Shown here piece by piece: positions 8,220 through 15,960 of a stretch of 30,168 nt of DNA. The position numbers were made by a program, and so were the translations under genes. Position 1 is the first letter of the stretch. Every line of letters begins with the position of its first letter. The notes under the pieces are model-generated. The model was given only the letters and a program-made list of their open reading frames with translations. It searched no databases and was not told the origin of the DNA. Location of the stretch: positions 1 through 30,168 of the forward strand of contig NW_014578356.1 of the NCBI RefSeq assembly GCF_000485595.1, in the 5' to 3' direction. The DNA comes from Priapulus caudatus (taxonomy: Eukaryota; Priapulida; Priapulimorpha; Priapulimorphida; Priapulidae).

Positions 8220-9917
8220 AATAACGAGCTATTGTTTGTTGTAGACAAAGCAACCCACAGCATCTACCAGACTTCTGTGAAGAAAGAGAGTGGTAGATTG
8301 TTGTGCACTGCCATGTCCCATCTGGAGCTTGATGGTGCGGCCTGTCCAACTGGTATATGTTACCATAACAGTAACATCTTTGTAGCAGACCAATCACTTG
8401 GCATCTACAGCATCAATTTGGAGTCTGCAGCCACACAGACACACTTGCCCATTTCAGATGAATTTTGTGGTTTCCCACATGGCATCTGCATTCGTGGAGG
8501 CGACATTGTGTGTGCTGATTCCAGGAACCATCAGATAAAGAGCCTTCAACATGATATGACTCTGACTACAACTCAACACATGGTCCTAGGGGGAACGGGT
8601 GTGAAAGGGACAAAAGATGGACACAAAGCTGTTTGCCAGTTCTCTCAACCAACAGGAATATGTGCTGAGGGAAACACCTTGTTTGTTGTTGACTCGGCAT
8701 CTGGAGCTGTTCGACTACTGACACGTCTCTGCCCATTGAAAACTTACTTGAAAGCAGTTGGACCACTATTCAGTGAGTTCTGCGTACATGCGGACATTAT
8801 GGGGTCTCTTAGCCAGGTTAGCATACACACTGCCATTTCAGCACTGCAGCAGAGTGAACAGTTTTTCAAATCACTGTCTGTGTCAGCCTGTAGACTTTTG
8901 GGTATCAGAAGCGCGTATGCTGGGCCCCAGGGTGTACCTGCTTCCAAAACTGTTCAATCAGTTGAGATGCTACGTCTTTTTCTTGCCAAATTGAAAGAGA
9001 TTTGTGAGAGATACAACCCCCAGTATTTGGAATCTTTCAACACTGGTTCTGTACTAACTCTGGCAAATGAAAACCTCCACAGTCTGCTTCGTTTGTCCAC
9101 TGACACTCCAACTGTCCTGGACTGTGCCCATGACTTCTCTCGGGCCACACATGAAGTTATCAAGAAGCAATGCCAACACACATTCCATTACTTCACAACA
9201 AAGAAGAAGGCTCATTACCAGCAACAAACAGCAACGATGCCCCTCAAAGATCTGCCAAGAATTCCACATGAGAGAGCAGTGAACCTCAAAGCAGAATCCA
9301 TCAGAAAGCTGTTGGAATACCGCAACAGCTATGGGCGATGTGTGAGGCAGAGGAATGTGCGGAGCGACACAACAAAGGAACGACCAGGAAGTCTCCCACA
9401 GTACCTGTACAGGCGAGAGGTGCAGGACAACACTGTGTGTGTATTCTCTGTTGAGGAGGAAGTTACCACGCACAACACTGTGGATAATAGCACAGATGAG
9501 ATACTGTATGGACTAGGGGAGTATTTGGCTCTACTTATGTCAGGTAGCGTTTCAATCGCCAAGGTTACAACGCCAGTGTGTGAAGGTGATCGTGTTGCCA
9601 CTGTGGACATGTTCAATTGTGATTCGTGTCCATTGACATACACATATCAGGGGTCTGAAACCGTGTCTTTGGTCAACCTTCTTGAGATTATCAATCCAGA
9701 TCAGCTCACACAACAGGTAGACGGGGCTTTGAAATTAAATGAGGATGTTTATTTAAAGATGACCAGTGCTTTTCGACATGATACGGATGTAGAGCCGGAT
9801 GACGTATCCAACAGGTGGGAAGAACCAGACAATGGAGAAGAGCAAGTGCTTTCATTCACATCAAGAGGACGCGCAGTAGTTAAACCCAGTCGCTACAGGG
9901 AGGCAGAGTATTACTAA
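8220..9917 (+). CDS. NHL-propeller protein, C-terminal part after TGA
   Basis: This is the same reading frame as the upstream part, open for a further 565 codons to TAA at 9915-9917. It completes blade 3 (LLFVVDKATHSIYQ) and supplies blades 4-6: CPTGICYHNSNIFVAD (about 8343), FPHGICIRGGDIVCAD (about 8472) and QPTGICAEGNTLFVVD (about 8643). This gives six NHL blades in total. NHL propellers bind protein or RNA (established for TRIM-NHL proteins). A mostly helical region of about 350 residues follows (Cys and His at CQHTFHYF), ending in a basic and aromatic KPSRYREAEYY tail. No enzymatic motif is recognised. If the TGA is real and not read through, this half is untranslated. Confidence 0.7.
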   Translation, partial: NNELLFVVDKATHSIYQTSVKKESGRLLCTAMSHLELDGAACPTGICYHNSNIFVADQSLGIYSINLESAATQTHLPISDEFCGFPHGICIRGGDIVCADSRNHQIKSLQHDMTLTTTQHMVLGGTGVKGTKDGHKAVCQFSQPTGICAEGNTLFVVDSASGAVRLLTRLCPLKTYLKAVGPLFSEFCVHADIMGSLSQVSIHTAISALQQSEQFFKSLSVSACRLLGIRSAYAGPQGVPASKTVQSVEMLRLFLAKLKEICERYNPQYLESFNTGSVLTLANENLHSLLRLSTDTPTVLDCAHDFSRATHEVIKKQCQHTFHYFTTKKKAHYQQQTATMPLKDLPRIPHERAVNLKAESIRKLLEYRNSYGRCVRQRNVRSDTTKERPGSLPQYLYRREVQDNTVCVFSVEEEVTTHNTVDNSTDEILYGLGEYLALLMSGSVSIAKVTTPVCEGDRVATVDMFNCDSCPLTYTYQGSETVSLVNLLEIINPDQLTQQVDGALKLNEDVYLKMTSAFRHDTDVEPDDVSNRWEEPDNGEEQVLSFTSRGRAVVKPSRYREAEYY

Positions 9918-10046
9918 AGAGTAAGAGACAATTATGTAAATATATGGCACAGACTATCCTGTTTGGTGGCATGTATATGTTATAGTGTCGCCCTCTATGA
10001 ACTAACATATGAACGCATGAAAAAGGCGCGCAAATCATCATGGCTG

Positions 10047-10052
10047 AATAAA
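10047..10052 (+). terminator. AATAAA polyadenylation signal
   Basis: A canonical hexamer lies 130 bases after the TAA of the NHL gene, and no other open frame intervenes. It is the likely 3' end of that transcript. Confidence 0.6.
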
Positions 10053-10365
10053 GGATCGTTTGTCACAAGTCAGTGTCTTTGTTGTCACTCCGCTCGCTTA
10101 TCTTGACAGAGTTTGTAGTAAAAAATCTGAAGTTTTGTCTGTCAGATTTCAAATTAAAAAAAAGAAANGGTAAGCTGGACAAGCTCAAGCCTTCGTTGAA
10201 TGGGCGTCGGAAACGATTCTCAGTCACAATCTCAAGGATGACTGCAAGTAGCCGAACCCACTACACTGCCTTTCCTCATCTTCCACTGACGACCACCTAA
10301 CTTACAACCGAACCATTTCCTTATTGGAAGGGGCGACTCTTCCGTGTCCACAAGGGTGCACGCCC

Positions 10366-10438
10366 CGTCAAAACCTGGACCGTCAAGAACCTGACGCGTC
10401 AAAATCTGGACGTCAAAACCGGACCCGTGACGGATACG
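10366..10438 (+). repeat. Degenerate 15-bp minisatellite (AAAACCTGGACCGTC)
   Basis: About five imperfect units, including the variant order CCTGACGCGTCAAAATCTGG that also occurs in the 24.4-kb block. The same unit recurs at 10842-10875, 24400-24525 and, inverted, at 25647-25679. Confidence 0.8.
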
Positions 10439-10439
10439 G

Positions 10440-10841
10440 GTAGGGAGCAGGGGGAGGAGGGGGCTGGACCGTCAGAACGCGGGTAGGGGCTGGGGGAGGT
10501 AGCGGGCGGTTCACATAGTGAAGTGTGGTAGGAGACGTGGCATTTCGGAGCGGGCGGTGAGGGCGTAGCGGGGGTGGACGGAACTATGGATGGCTGGAAC
10601 CGGGTGGGGTGTGGAAAGGATGGGGGAAGGGAGGAGCGGACGACGTTGCGGGGGGAGGAGATCGTCAAAGGACGGATGACCGTCAGAACCGTGGCCACCG
10701 TCGAATTAGATGTGCGTCGGGAGTTGCGGGGCGTGAGTAGGGAGTCTAACGAGGTACGGAATGCGGGGTCGTGGAGGGAGGGTGGGACCGTGAGTGTGAG
10801 GTACGAGGAGTGGGGAAGGGTGGGGGAAGTGGGTGAGTGTA
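10440..10841 (+). repeat. G-rich low-complexity tract
   Basis: Strong G/A bias on the plus strand with many G3-G6 runs, so G-quadruplex formation is possible. Open frames on both strands (10399-10951) are products of the bias and are not genes. Single minisatellite units (ACCGTCAGAAC) are scattered in it. Confidence 0.6.
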
Positions 10842-10875
10842 AGTCAAAACCTGGACCGTCAGAACCTGGACCGTC
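10842..10875 (+). repeat. Minisatellite, two clean 15-bp units
   Basis: AAAACCTGGACCGTC is followed directly by AGAACCTGGACCGTC. These are the cleanest copies and define the unit length. Confidence 0.85.
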
Positions 10876-11034
10876 AACATCGGCACAACAACTGCACAAT
10901 CACTGGCACAACAAATTGTTAAATATGTTACGTTGTCATTTGCTGATGTAAATAATGCGGGCTGTTTCCTTCATGCTTTCATCGCTTTCCAGACATTAGT
11001 GCATAATTTTTACTTACTTGCTTACTGCTTTCAG

Positions 11035-11042
11035 TGACGTCA
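11035..11042. promoter_or_regulatory. TGACGTCA (CRE) upstream of MULE gene
   Basis: A perfect CREB/ATF palindrome lies 41 bases before the probable ATG at 11083, in a CpG- and ACGT-rich stretch. The location suits a proximal promoter or 5' UTR element. Confidence 0.4.
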
Positions 11043-11082
11043 ACGCTTACGTACTATGCATGTGCGTGTGCGTGATAAGAAA

Positions 11083-11344
11083 ATGGCGGCTGCCAATGTA
11101 GAGTGGCTGATTTCACAGAAGGGAAATGATAAATTAATTGTTGATGAAATATTTGTTTATATGCAACGGAAAAGGCAAGGCGGTAAACGCGGTAAACGTT
11201 CGTTACTGGACGTGTGCTGCGAGCGGATGCACAGTGAAGGCGAAAACGAACGGCAATCAATTAATGGACGTTACCGGCGTGGCCAATCCGCCCGATCATG
11301 GTCATGTCAATGACTCTCAACTTGTCAGTAATTTGAAACTAAAG
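11083..11344 (+). CDS. FLYWCH-MULE gene, exon 1 (FLYWCH zinc finger, frameshifted)
   Basis: The ATG at 11083 has a good context (GAAAATGG) and begins MAAANVEWLISQKGNDKL, the usual lead-in to a FLYWCH finger. The finger continues as IFVYMQRK and then, in the next frame, RYWTCAASGCTVKA and a DHGH end. The Cys/His set (C-x4-C ... H-x-H) is present only if one extra base between about 11180 and 11200 is discounted; a duplicated CGGTAAACG lies there. The exon ends at AAG followed by GTTAGT, in phase 0, which matches exon 2. The three exons sum to 1429 coding bases, one more than a multiple of three, consistent with a single-base insertion. Sequencing error, a null allele or early decay are all possible. 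Confidence 0.7.
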
Positions 11345-11606
11345 GTTAGTCGCTTTTATGCAAGCGTTTGACGTAACAATATAATTTTAAACAACGCCTT
11401 GCATACGAAAATCATTACCGCATTCACATTTAATGATGAAAATGTTCAAAATATTACCAGCAACGTCCAGGATTTGCCATTATTGTAGCCTGTATAAGTA
11501 CACTGAAGTATGACAATCTTTGTGATAGACATAGGCAAGTCATAGGCTCATAGCTAATACTATGCATTGGTCAAAGCATTTTTACCCATACAAACTAATC
11601 AGCAGA

Positions 11607-12403
11607 CAGGGGCGGATCCAGCCTTGGAGTTTGGGGGGGCCAACCCAATCCATTCTCTCTTCTCCCCCTTCCCCCCTCCCCCTCCAATCGCCCTCATCCC
11701 CTCCCCGTCCCTTCCTCCCTCTGCCCCTTCCTGCCTCCTTTCCTTCCCTTCCCGTCCCCACGCTCCCTTCTCTCACCCGTTCTCCTACCCCTCCCTCCCC
11801 CTTTCACTCCCTCCCTTCCTTCCCTCCCCACCTCCCTTCCCCATCCTCCCCCTCCCCTCCCCTCCCGCGTTAGACGCACCCTTTCCCCGGCCGCGTTAGA
11901 CGCGGCCTCCCCTTTAAGTGGGGGTCCGGGGGAAAATTTTTGGGATCATAAATGCTCGTACGTGCATTTTGTGTCACTTTGGAGCATTCAAACTGCTACT
12001 CGAATGGATGTGTTTTATGCCAGTGTAACTGTTTTTTTTTCACTGAACAATGTAAATAGGCCGAATACAGATACAATCCCCTTGTATTGTGGGAAAAATT
12101 AATAAAATCGAGTCTGTCCAGCGCCTGTTTACAAAAAGATTAAAGGGAGTGGCTCATTTATCGTACGACGAAGTTGACGAACGTCTTTCAATGTTAGGTT
12201 TAGAACGTTTAGAACTTCTAAAGTTCTAAAGGGGTCACGTCACAGGTCACTGGATAATATTTGGGACAATTTCCTCCTCCTTGTAAATAATGCTATAGCC
12301 TGCTTAAGTGGTCTTGACCTTGAATTTTTTTTGCATAGCCTGCGTTTGGGGGGGCATGGTCCGCGCCAAACTCCCCCCTGCCCCCCCCCTGAATCCGCCA
12401 CTG
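11607..12403. mobile_element. Non-autonomous hAT element in intron 1
   Basis: The 797-bp element is bounded by perfect 8-bp direct repeats TCAGCAGA (11599-11606 and 12404-12411). It has imperfect terminal inverted repeats CAGGGGCGGATCCAG / CAGTGGCGGATTCAG. An 8-bp duplication and a CAG(G/T)G terminus are hAT hallmarks. No transposase is encoded. The interior holds a long C/T-rich tract (about 11640-11870), a short GCGTTAGACGC palindrome repeated twice, and a LINE fragment. It lies wholly in intron 1 of the MULE gene, so splicing could remove it. Confidence 0.85.
12107..12229 (+). pseudogene. LINE reverse-transcriptase C-terminal scrap inside the hAT element
   Basis: Forty codons read IESVQRLFTKRLKG then LSYDEVDERLSMLGLERLEL before a stop. 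This matches the conserved segment just after the RT domain of non-LTR elements of CR1/Jockey type (VQ..FTKR, SY.ERL..L.L..LE). Only this scrap is present. It was presumably captured by the non-autonomous hAT element or by an ancestor of it. Confidence 0.65.
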
Positions 12404-12470
12404 TCAGCAGACATGGAAAGAAGTCACAACGCACATCACATCCGGTTTGCATATTGACATTCTGTACCCG

Positions 12471-12520
12471 GTAGTACTTTTTTACCAAGGGTTAGTGTTT
12501 GGTATGGTAAAAAGTACTAC
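12471..12520. repeat. Imperfect inverted repeat (GTAGTACTTTTTTACCA)
   Basis: The arms 12471-12487 and 12505-12520 are complementary apart from one T in the homopolymer, with a 17-base loop containing GGGTTAG. The right arm is the start of a segment repeated in intron 2. Confidence 0.7.
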
Positions 12521-12556
12521 GATGTTTGACGGAAAGTGTGAGCAGCCTGAAACCCG
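12508..12556 (+). repeat. Segment shared by introns 1 and 2
   Basis: GTAAAA(A)GTACTACGATG through AGCCTGAAA.C.GGG recurs at 13331-13381 with few changes. Both copies are next to telomere-like TTAGGG sequence, so they may be pieces of one dispersed element. Confidence 0.75.
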
Positions 12557-12839
12557 GGAACAATGTCATTATGCATCGGGTTTTCTGTAGCATCTGAATG
12601 TATTAGTGAAATAATTTCAAACGAAACTATTGAATACCTATTTGGAGGTGGTGAGAAAGGACATTACAGCGAAAACTTAGTTCTACGACAGGAGGATGGC
12701 AAAAACCGAGATTTATGGTTAAGAAAAGGGGAAAGGGGAAGATGGCTAACCGGTGCTGTCCTTCAAAAATGATCTTTAAAACCACCGTGTACGACAGTAG
12801 GTGCATGTGTTATTTGTAACTGTTTTCGTAACTTTGCAG

Positions 12840-13135
12840 GCTGCCGGAAAAAGAAGACTAGACACGAATCCAGAGTGGTCAGCTCGTGAAGCATATAATG
12901 CGGAGTTAAATCAGCTGCCCGTCGCTGCTGCCGCAGTTTCCGTTCCTCTGGCTAGTGTCGAAAGGTCGCTGCAGAGATACATAGTGCGTAACAGACCGCC
13001 CCTTCCGGCGACACGTCAAGATTTGGTTCTGCAACCAGCACAAATGCTGACAAGTGACGGTCGTCCATTTCTACTCATTGACGACGGCATTCTCGACAGA
13101 CTGCTTGTGTTCGGTACCCTCGAGAATCTGCGGAG
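12840..13135 (+). CDS. FLYWCH-MULE gene, exon 2 (linker)
   Basis: The acceptor ACTTTGCAG precedes 12840, and the frame continues from exon 1 in phase 0. The peptide runs AAGKRRLDTNPEW to TRQDLVLQPAQM, then FLLIDDGILDRLLVFGTLENL, the linker typical between FLYWCH and MULE domains (IR..R....P.T..DL.... FLL.D......R.LVF.T...L). The donor AG/GTACGA at 13136 leaves phase 2. Frame and family layout both continue into exon 3. No premature stop is present. Confidence 0.75.
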
Positions 13136-13238
13136 GTACGAAACGAACTGTTTTTGTTTGCATTGTCGTGTATTACACGTATGGTTTTATCTATGCATTT
13201 TTCCCGATTGAGGGAACCGCCCCCCCCCCAAAAAAAAA

Positions 13239-13304
13239 CCCTAAGACTAACCCTAATCCTAACCCTAAACCTAGCCGTAATGCCGACCCTCACTAACCCT
13301 AAAA
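13239..13304. repeat. Degenerate interstitial telomere-like tract
   Basis: At least five CCCTAA-type units (CCCTAAGACTAACCCTAATC and variants) lie in intron 2, preceded by a C9-10/A8 run. They are diverged, so this is an old interstitial sequence, not a chromosome end. They indicate a TTAGGG telomere type. Confidence 0.75.
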
Positions 13305-13330
13305 ACGTCTTATGTTTCAGTTTCGGTGTT

Positions 13331-13381
13331 GTAAAAGTACTACGATGTTTGACTGAAAGTGTGAGACAGCCTGAAATCGGG
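13331..13381 (+). repeat. Second copy of the intron-shared segment
   Basis: Direct repeat of 12508-12556, in the same orientation and in the next intron of the same gene. Confidence 0.75.
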
Positions 13382-14003
13382 TATGGTTTGCCAATATTCG
13401 GACGGGACATACAAATTACAGTAATTCACTGCGTTCCGTGCTACATAACCCGAAAACGATCCACAACAGCAAACCTTTCATGCAAATCAAAAGAAAACGG
13501 TCTGATTGAAATATTTTATACATAAGAACATGCTTACTGCTATAGCACATTTCTTTTCCATCCATTTCTTTTACTGTCGACACTGTTAGCGTGAAATAAA
13601 CTACCAATACTGCTTTCTACCACGTTATTAATGTTTACTTCCGGTTAGCGTTACGTCACACGCACGTCAGTAAAGCCAAAAAGTCAGTAAGTAAATAATT
13701 GATGTTTTCCAAAACAAAGGGTATACCACAAACTATACCAGTAGCATTCAACCATCTGCGACCAAACTTTTCAAAAATAGTCAGTAGCGTTGGCGAAAAC
13801 GAATATACAGAAATAAATAATTTTGTTCAATTGCTGGTCCCACGGTGCAGTTGAAAGTTAAATCTGAATAAGTTCCCCTTCCATTGGCTGCTGTAAAACA
13901 GCAAACTGAATATCACCCACCCCCCTGTCTATCACCACCCTGTAGTAGTCTTAACGGTTCTGTTTCTCATTCATTTCACATGTATTTATGTTATGTTGTG
14001 CAG

Positions 14004-14877
14004 ATTAGCACAGGCCAGAGTGTGGTGGATGGACGGTACCTTTTCATCTCAACCAGCAATATTCGCGCAGCTGTATACGATACATATCAAAGACAACGAT
14101 GAATTTTTTCCCCAAATGTGGTGTTTGCTGCCAGATAAACAAGGAATAACTTACGTTCGGCTGTTCCAGCTCATGAAACAGGAAGCACTGAACAGAAACC
14201 TGCAACTTTTACCGGCCACTATCCACGTCGATTTTGAAATGGCGGTGATGCAAGCTATCCGTGCGGAGTTTCTCATTCAGCCATCTGGCTGCATGTTTCA
14301 TTATTCTCAGAGCATGTTGCGTCACGTGCAGCAATGCGGATTGCAAGTGCAGTACAATACAAACGCACCGCCCGAGGTTCGCACATGGATAAGACGTCTC
14401 ATCGCACTGCCCCTCGTTCCACCTCTACGCATCGATCAAGCTTTCCAAGCAGTGGTCGCCAACGCACCAAACATCGCCGGTCGCGACGTCATGAATGATT
14501 ACGTGCGTGACACGTACGTAGACATCCAGGTGGCCATGTTTCCTCGTGACACCTGGAATTGTTACGGTCTACATGATCGAACAACAAACGCCTGCGAAGG
14601 CTACCACAGCCTACTCAACAAACAATTCCGACACAAAACTCCAGACCCCTTCAAGTTTGTCGAATTTCTCCAGCAACAGGATCAGCAGCTGGAACGGCGC
14701 CTTGCACAGCGCCAAAATGGTGCACCGGCTAAGAAACGTAAGACGAAATACATACTCGTTGATGACGCACTGGACAGGCTCCGCGAACAGTATTTTGCAG
14801 CCGGCATCCCCAGTGTAGCACGCTTGCTACAATACATGGATGCGGTTGGACATCAGCTGTACGATATGAAGCACTGA
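14004..14877 (+). CDS. FLYWCH-MULE gene, exon 3 (MULE transposase domain)
   Basis: The acceptor TTGTGCAG precedes 14004. One base completes the arginine codon begun in exon 2, giving LRR-LAQARVWWMDGTF. The domain is the MULE-type DDE transposase: first Asp in WWMDGTF (14032), second in IHVDFEMAV (14230), a C-x2-H (GCMFH, 14290-14301) in the inserted helical part, and the catalytic Glu in NACEGYH (14596). A basic KKRKTK patch (about 14734) could be a nuclear signal. The stop is TGA at 14875-14877. The whole protein would be about 476 residues, a normal size for metazoan FLYWCH-MULE genes. It is either a recently active Mutator-like element or a domesticated copy. No terminal inverted repeats were found around it. 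Confidence 0.8.
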
Positions 14878-15062
14878 AGTTGTTTGCATATCATGCAATT
14901 CTGATATAATAGGCCTATCCAGGCTTGCTGTGTTGCTGTAATGTGGACAGTTGGTTTACAATTGATAGAAATTTACTCAAGTGTTTGATAACGCGGTGCT
15001 AAACATTACGTGTAGATTGCGTCTTTTCTCTTGTACAGATAAATATAAAGTAATACATTGGA
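14878..15062. other. Non-coding, 3' flank of MULE gene
   Basis: No AATAAA was seen in the first 150 bases, and no other gene is visible. Confidence 0.4.
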
Positions 15063-15158
15063 ATAAGTTAGGTATAGTTATCCTTGTTTTTCATGCAGTA
15101 TACTGTAGTAAGCTTACTGGTTCTTCTGCGCCTTACGCTCACAGAAAGGGACAGGGGA
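15063..15158 (-). repeat. Dispersed repeat arm, inverted relative to 25542-25644
   Basis: ATAAGTTAGGTATAGTTATC through GAAAGGGACAGGGGA matches the reverse complement of 25542-25644, with a diverged middle (about 15085-15105). The match is cut by the gap at 15159, so its true extent is hidden. Confidence 0.85.
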
Positions 15159-15168
15159 NNNNNNNNNN
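15159..15168. other. Assembly gap, 10 N
   Basis: Ten consecutive N directly at the end of a repeat arm, so the join may be unreliable. Confidence 1.
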
Positions 15169-15705
15169 CAAGGATGTATAATAACACAGCGTTCCATCTT
15201 CCAGGGAAGGGGTGATTTCGGTTTAGATTAGCAGTCTTTGAGTCTATAATCTTCCTTATTAGATTACAGCACTGAAACCGCACCATCTGAACACTCTCGT
15301 GCATCCCACTTCCGAAAATATATGAATTATAACATATCTACAGGTTTCATTAGCACAATGCGAAGAATGCTTGTAATTATTATACATCTGAACCTGATTT
15401 GTTGACGCGGAAGGGCAATGTTTACCGTCAATTACACAATCCCCCCCCCCACAAATGCAATTGTTGCCATCATATCCTCCAACTGCTTTATTTGTCCATT
15501 GGCTGGTACCGCACATGGACTGACCCAATATGTTCCTTGTCTTACCTAACTTCGCTAAATAGACCTCTTCTAACTTATTATTCATGACCTGGGCATCGCA
15601 CGAAAAACGAAGCTAAGCTAGGAATTTTGTAAACAATGGCTGCTCAGCAACTACAGCCGGCATCCATCGTACGCAAAAGAATAGGTCTGCCATAGTCCTC
15701 CTTAC
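15169..15705. other. No supported gene
   Basis: There is a minus-strand open frame at 15259-15585 with a C-run and glycine-rich translation, which I do not accept. A plus-strand ATG at 15635 (ACAATGGCTGCTCAG) opens 19 codons in first-exon-like context, also unproven. Confidence 0.3.
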
Positions 15706-15948
15706 ACTTGTGAAGAGTGGCAATGTTAGTGCTTTACAGATTCCGCAAACATAGGATCCAGATGGGTTGTCTATCACACTGCGACCAGAATGTGCGTCTG
15801 CCGACGTGGCCAGGCGGCACCTTGTCCGCTCAATACTCCCTGCAATATTTTCTCCAAGATGTGAAATTATAAGTGTCTCAATACTATCAGATCTGGATAA
15901 ACATTGTTTGCGTACCAAAATCCATTGGTTTCTCGTGTCATATAACTT
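15706..15948 (-). CDS. Minus-strand exon, 81 codons, C-x2-C motif
   Basis: On the minus strand a strong acceptor (TGGCTTTTTATTCAG) precedes 15948 and a GTAAGG donor follows 15706. The 243 bases between are fully open and of phase 0 at both ends. The peptide begins KLYDTRNQWILVRKQ and ends with SYVCGICKALTLPLF, carrying a C-x2-C. The boundaries and even length argue for a real coding exon. I do not recognise the family. Neighbouring exons would lie above 15960 (upstream) and below 15700 (downstream) and were not found. A relation to the minus-strand fragments near 22.1-22.8 kb is possible but unproven. Confidence 0.45.
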
Positions 15949-15960
15949 CTGAATAAAAAG

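Noticed and set aside
10399-10951. 166- and 125-codon frames on opposite strands
   Set aside because: Both arise from a G-rich low-complexity tract and minisatellite units, with no domain.
11562-11899. Overlapping Pro/Ser- and Gly/Arg-rich frames
   Set aside because: They are translations of the C/T tract inside the hAT element.
15259-15585. 108-codon minus-strand frame
   Set aside because: Contains a G-run and irregular composition, and no splice sites matching the neighbouring exon.
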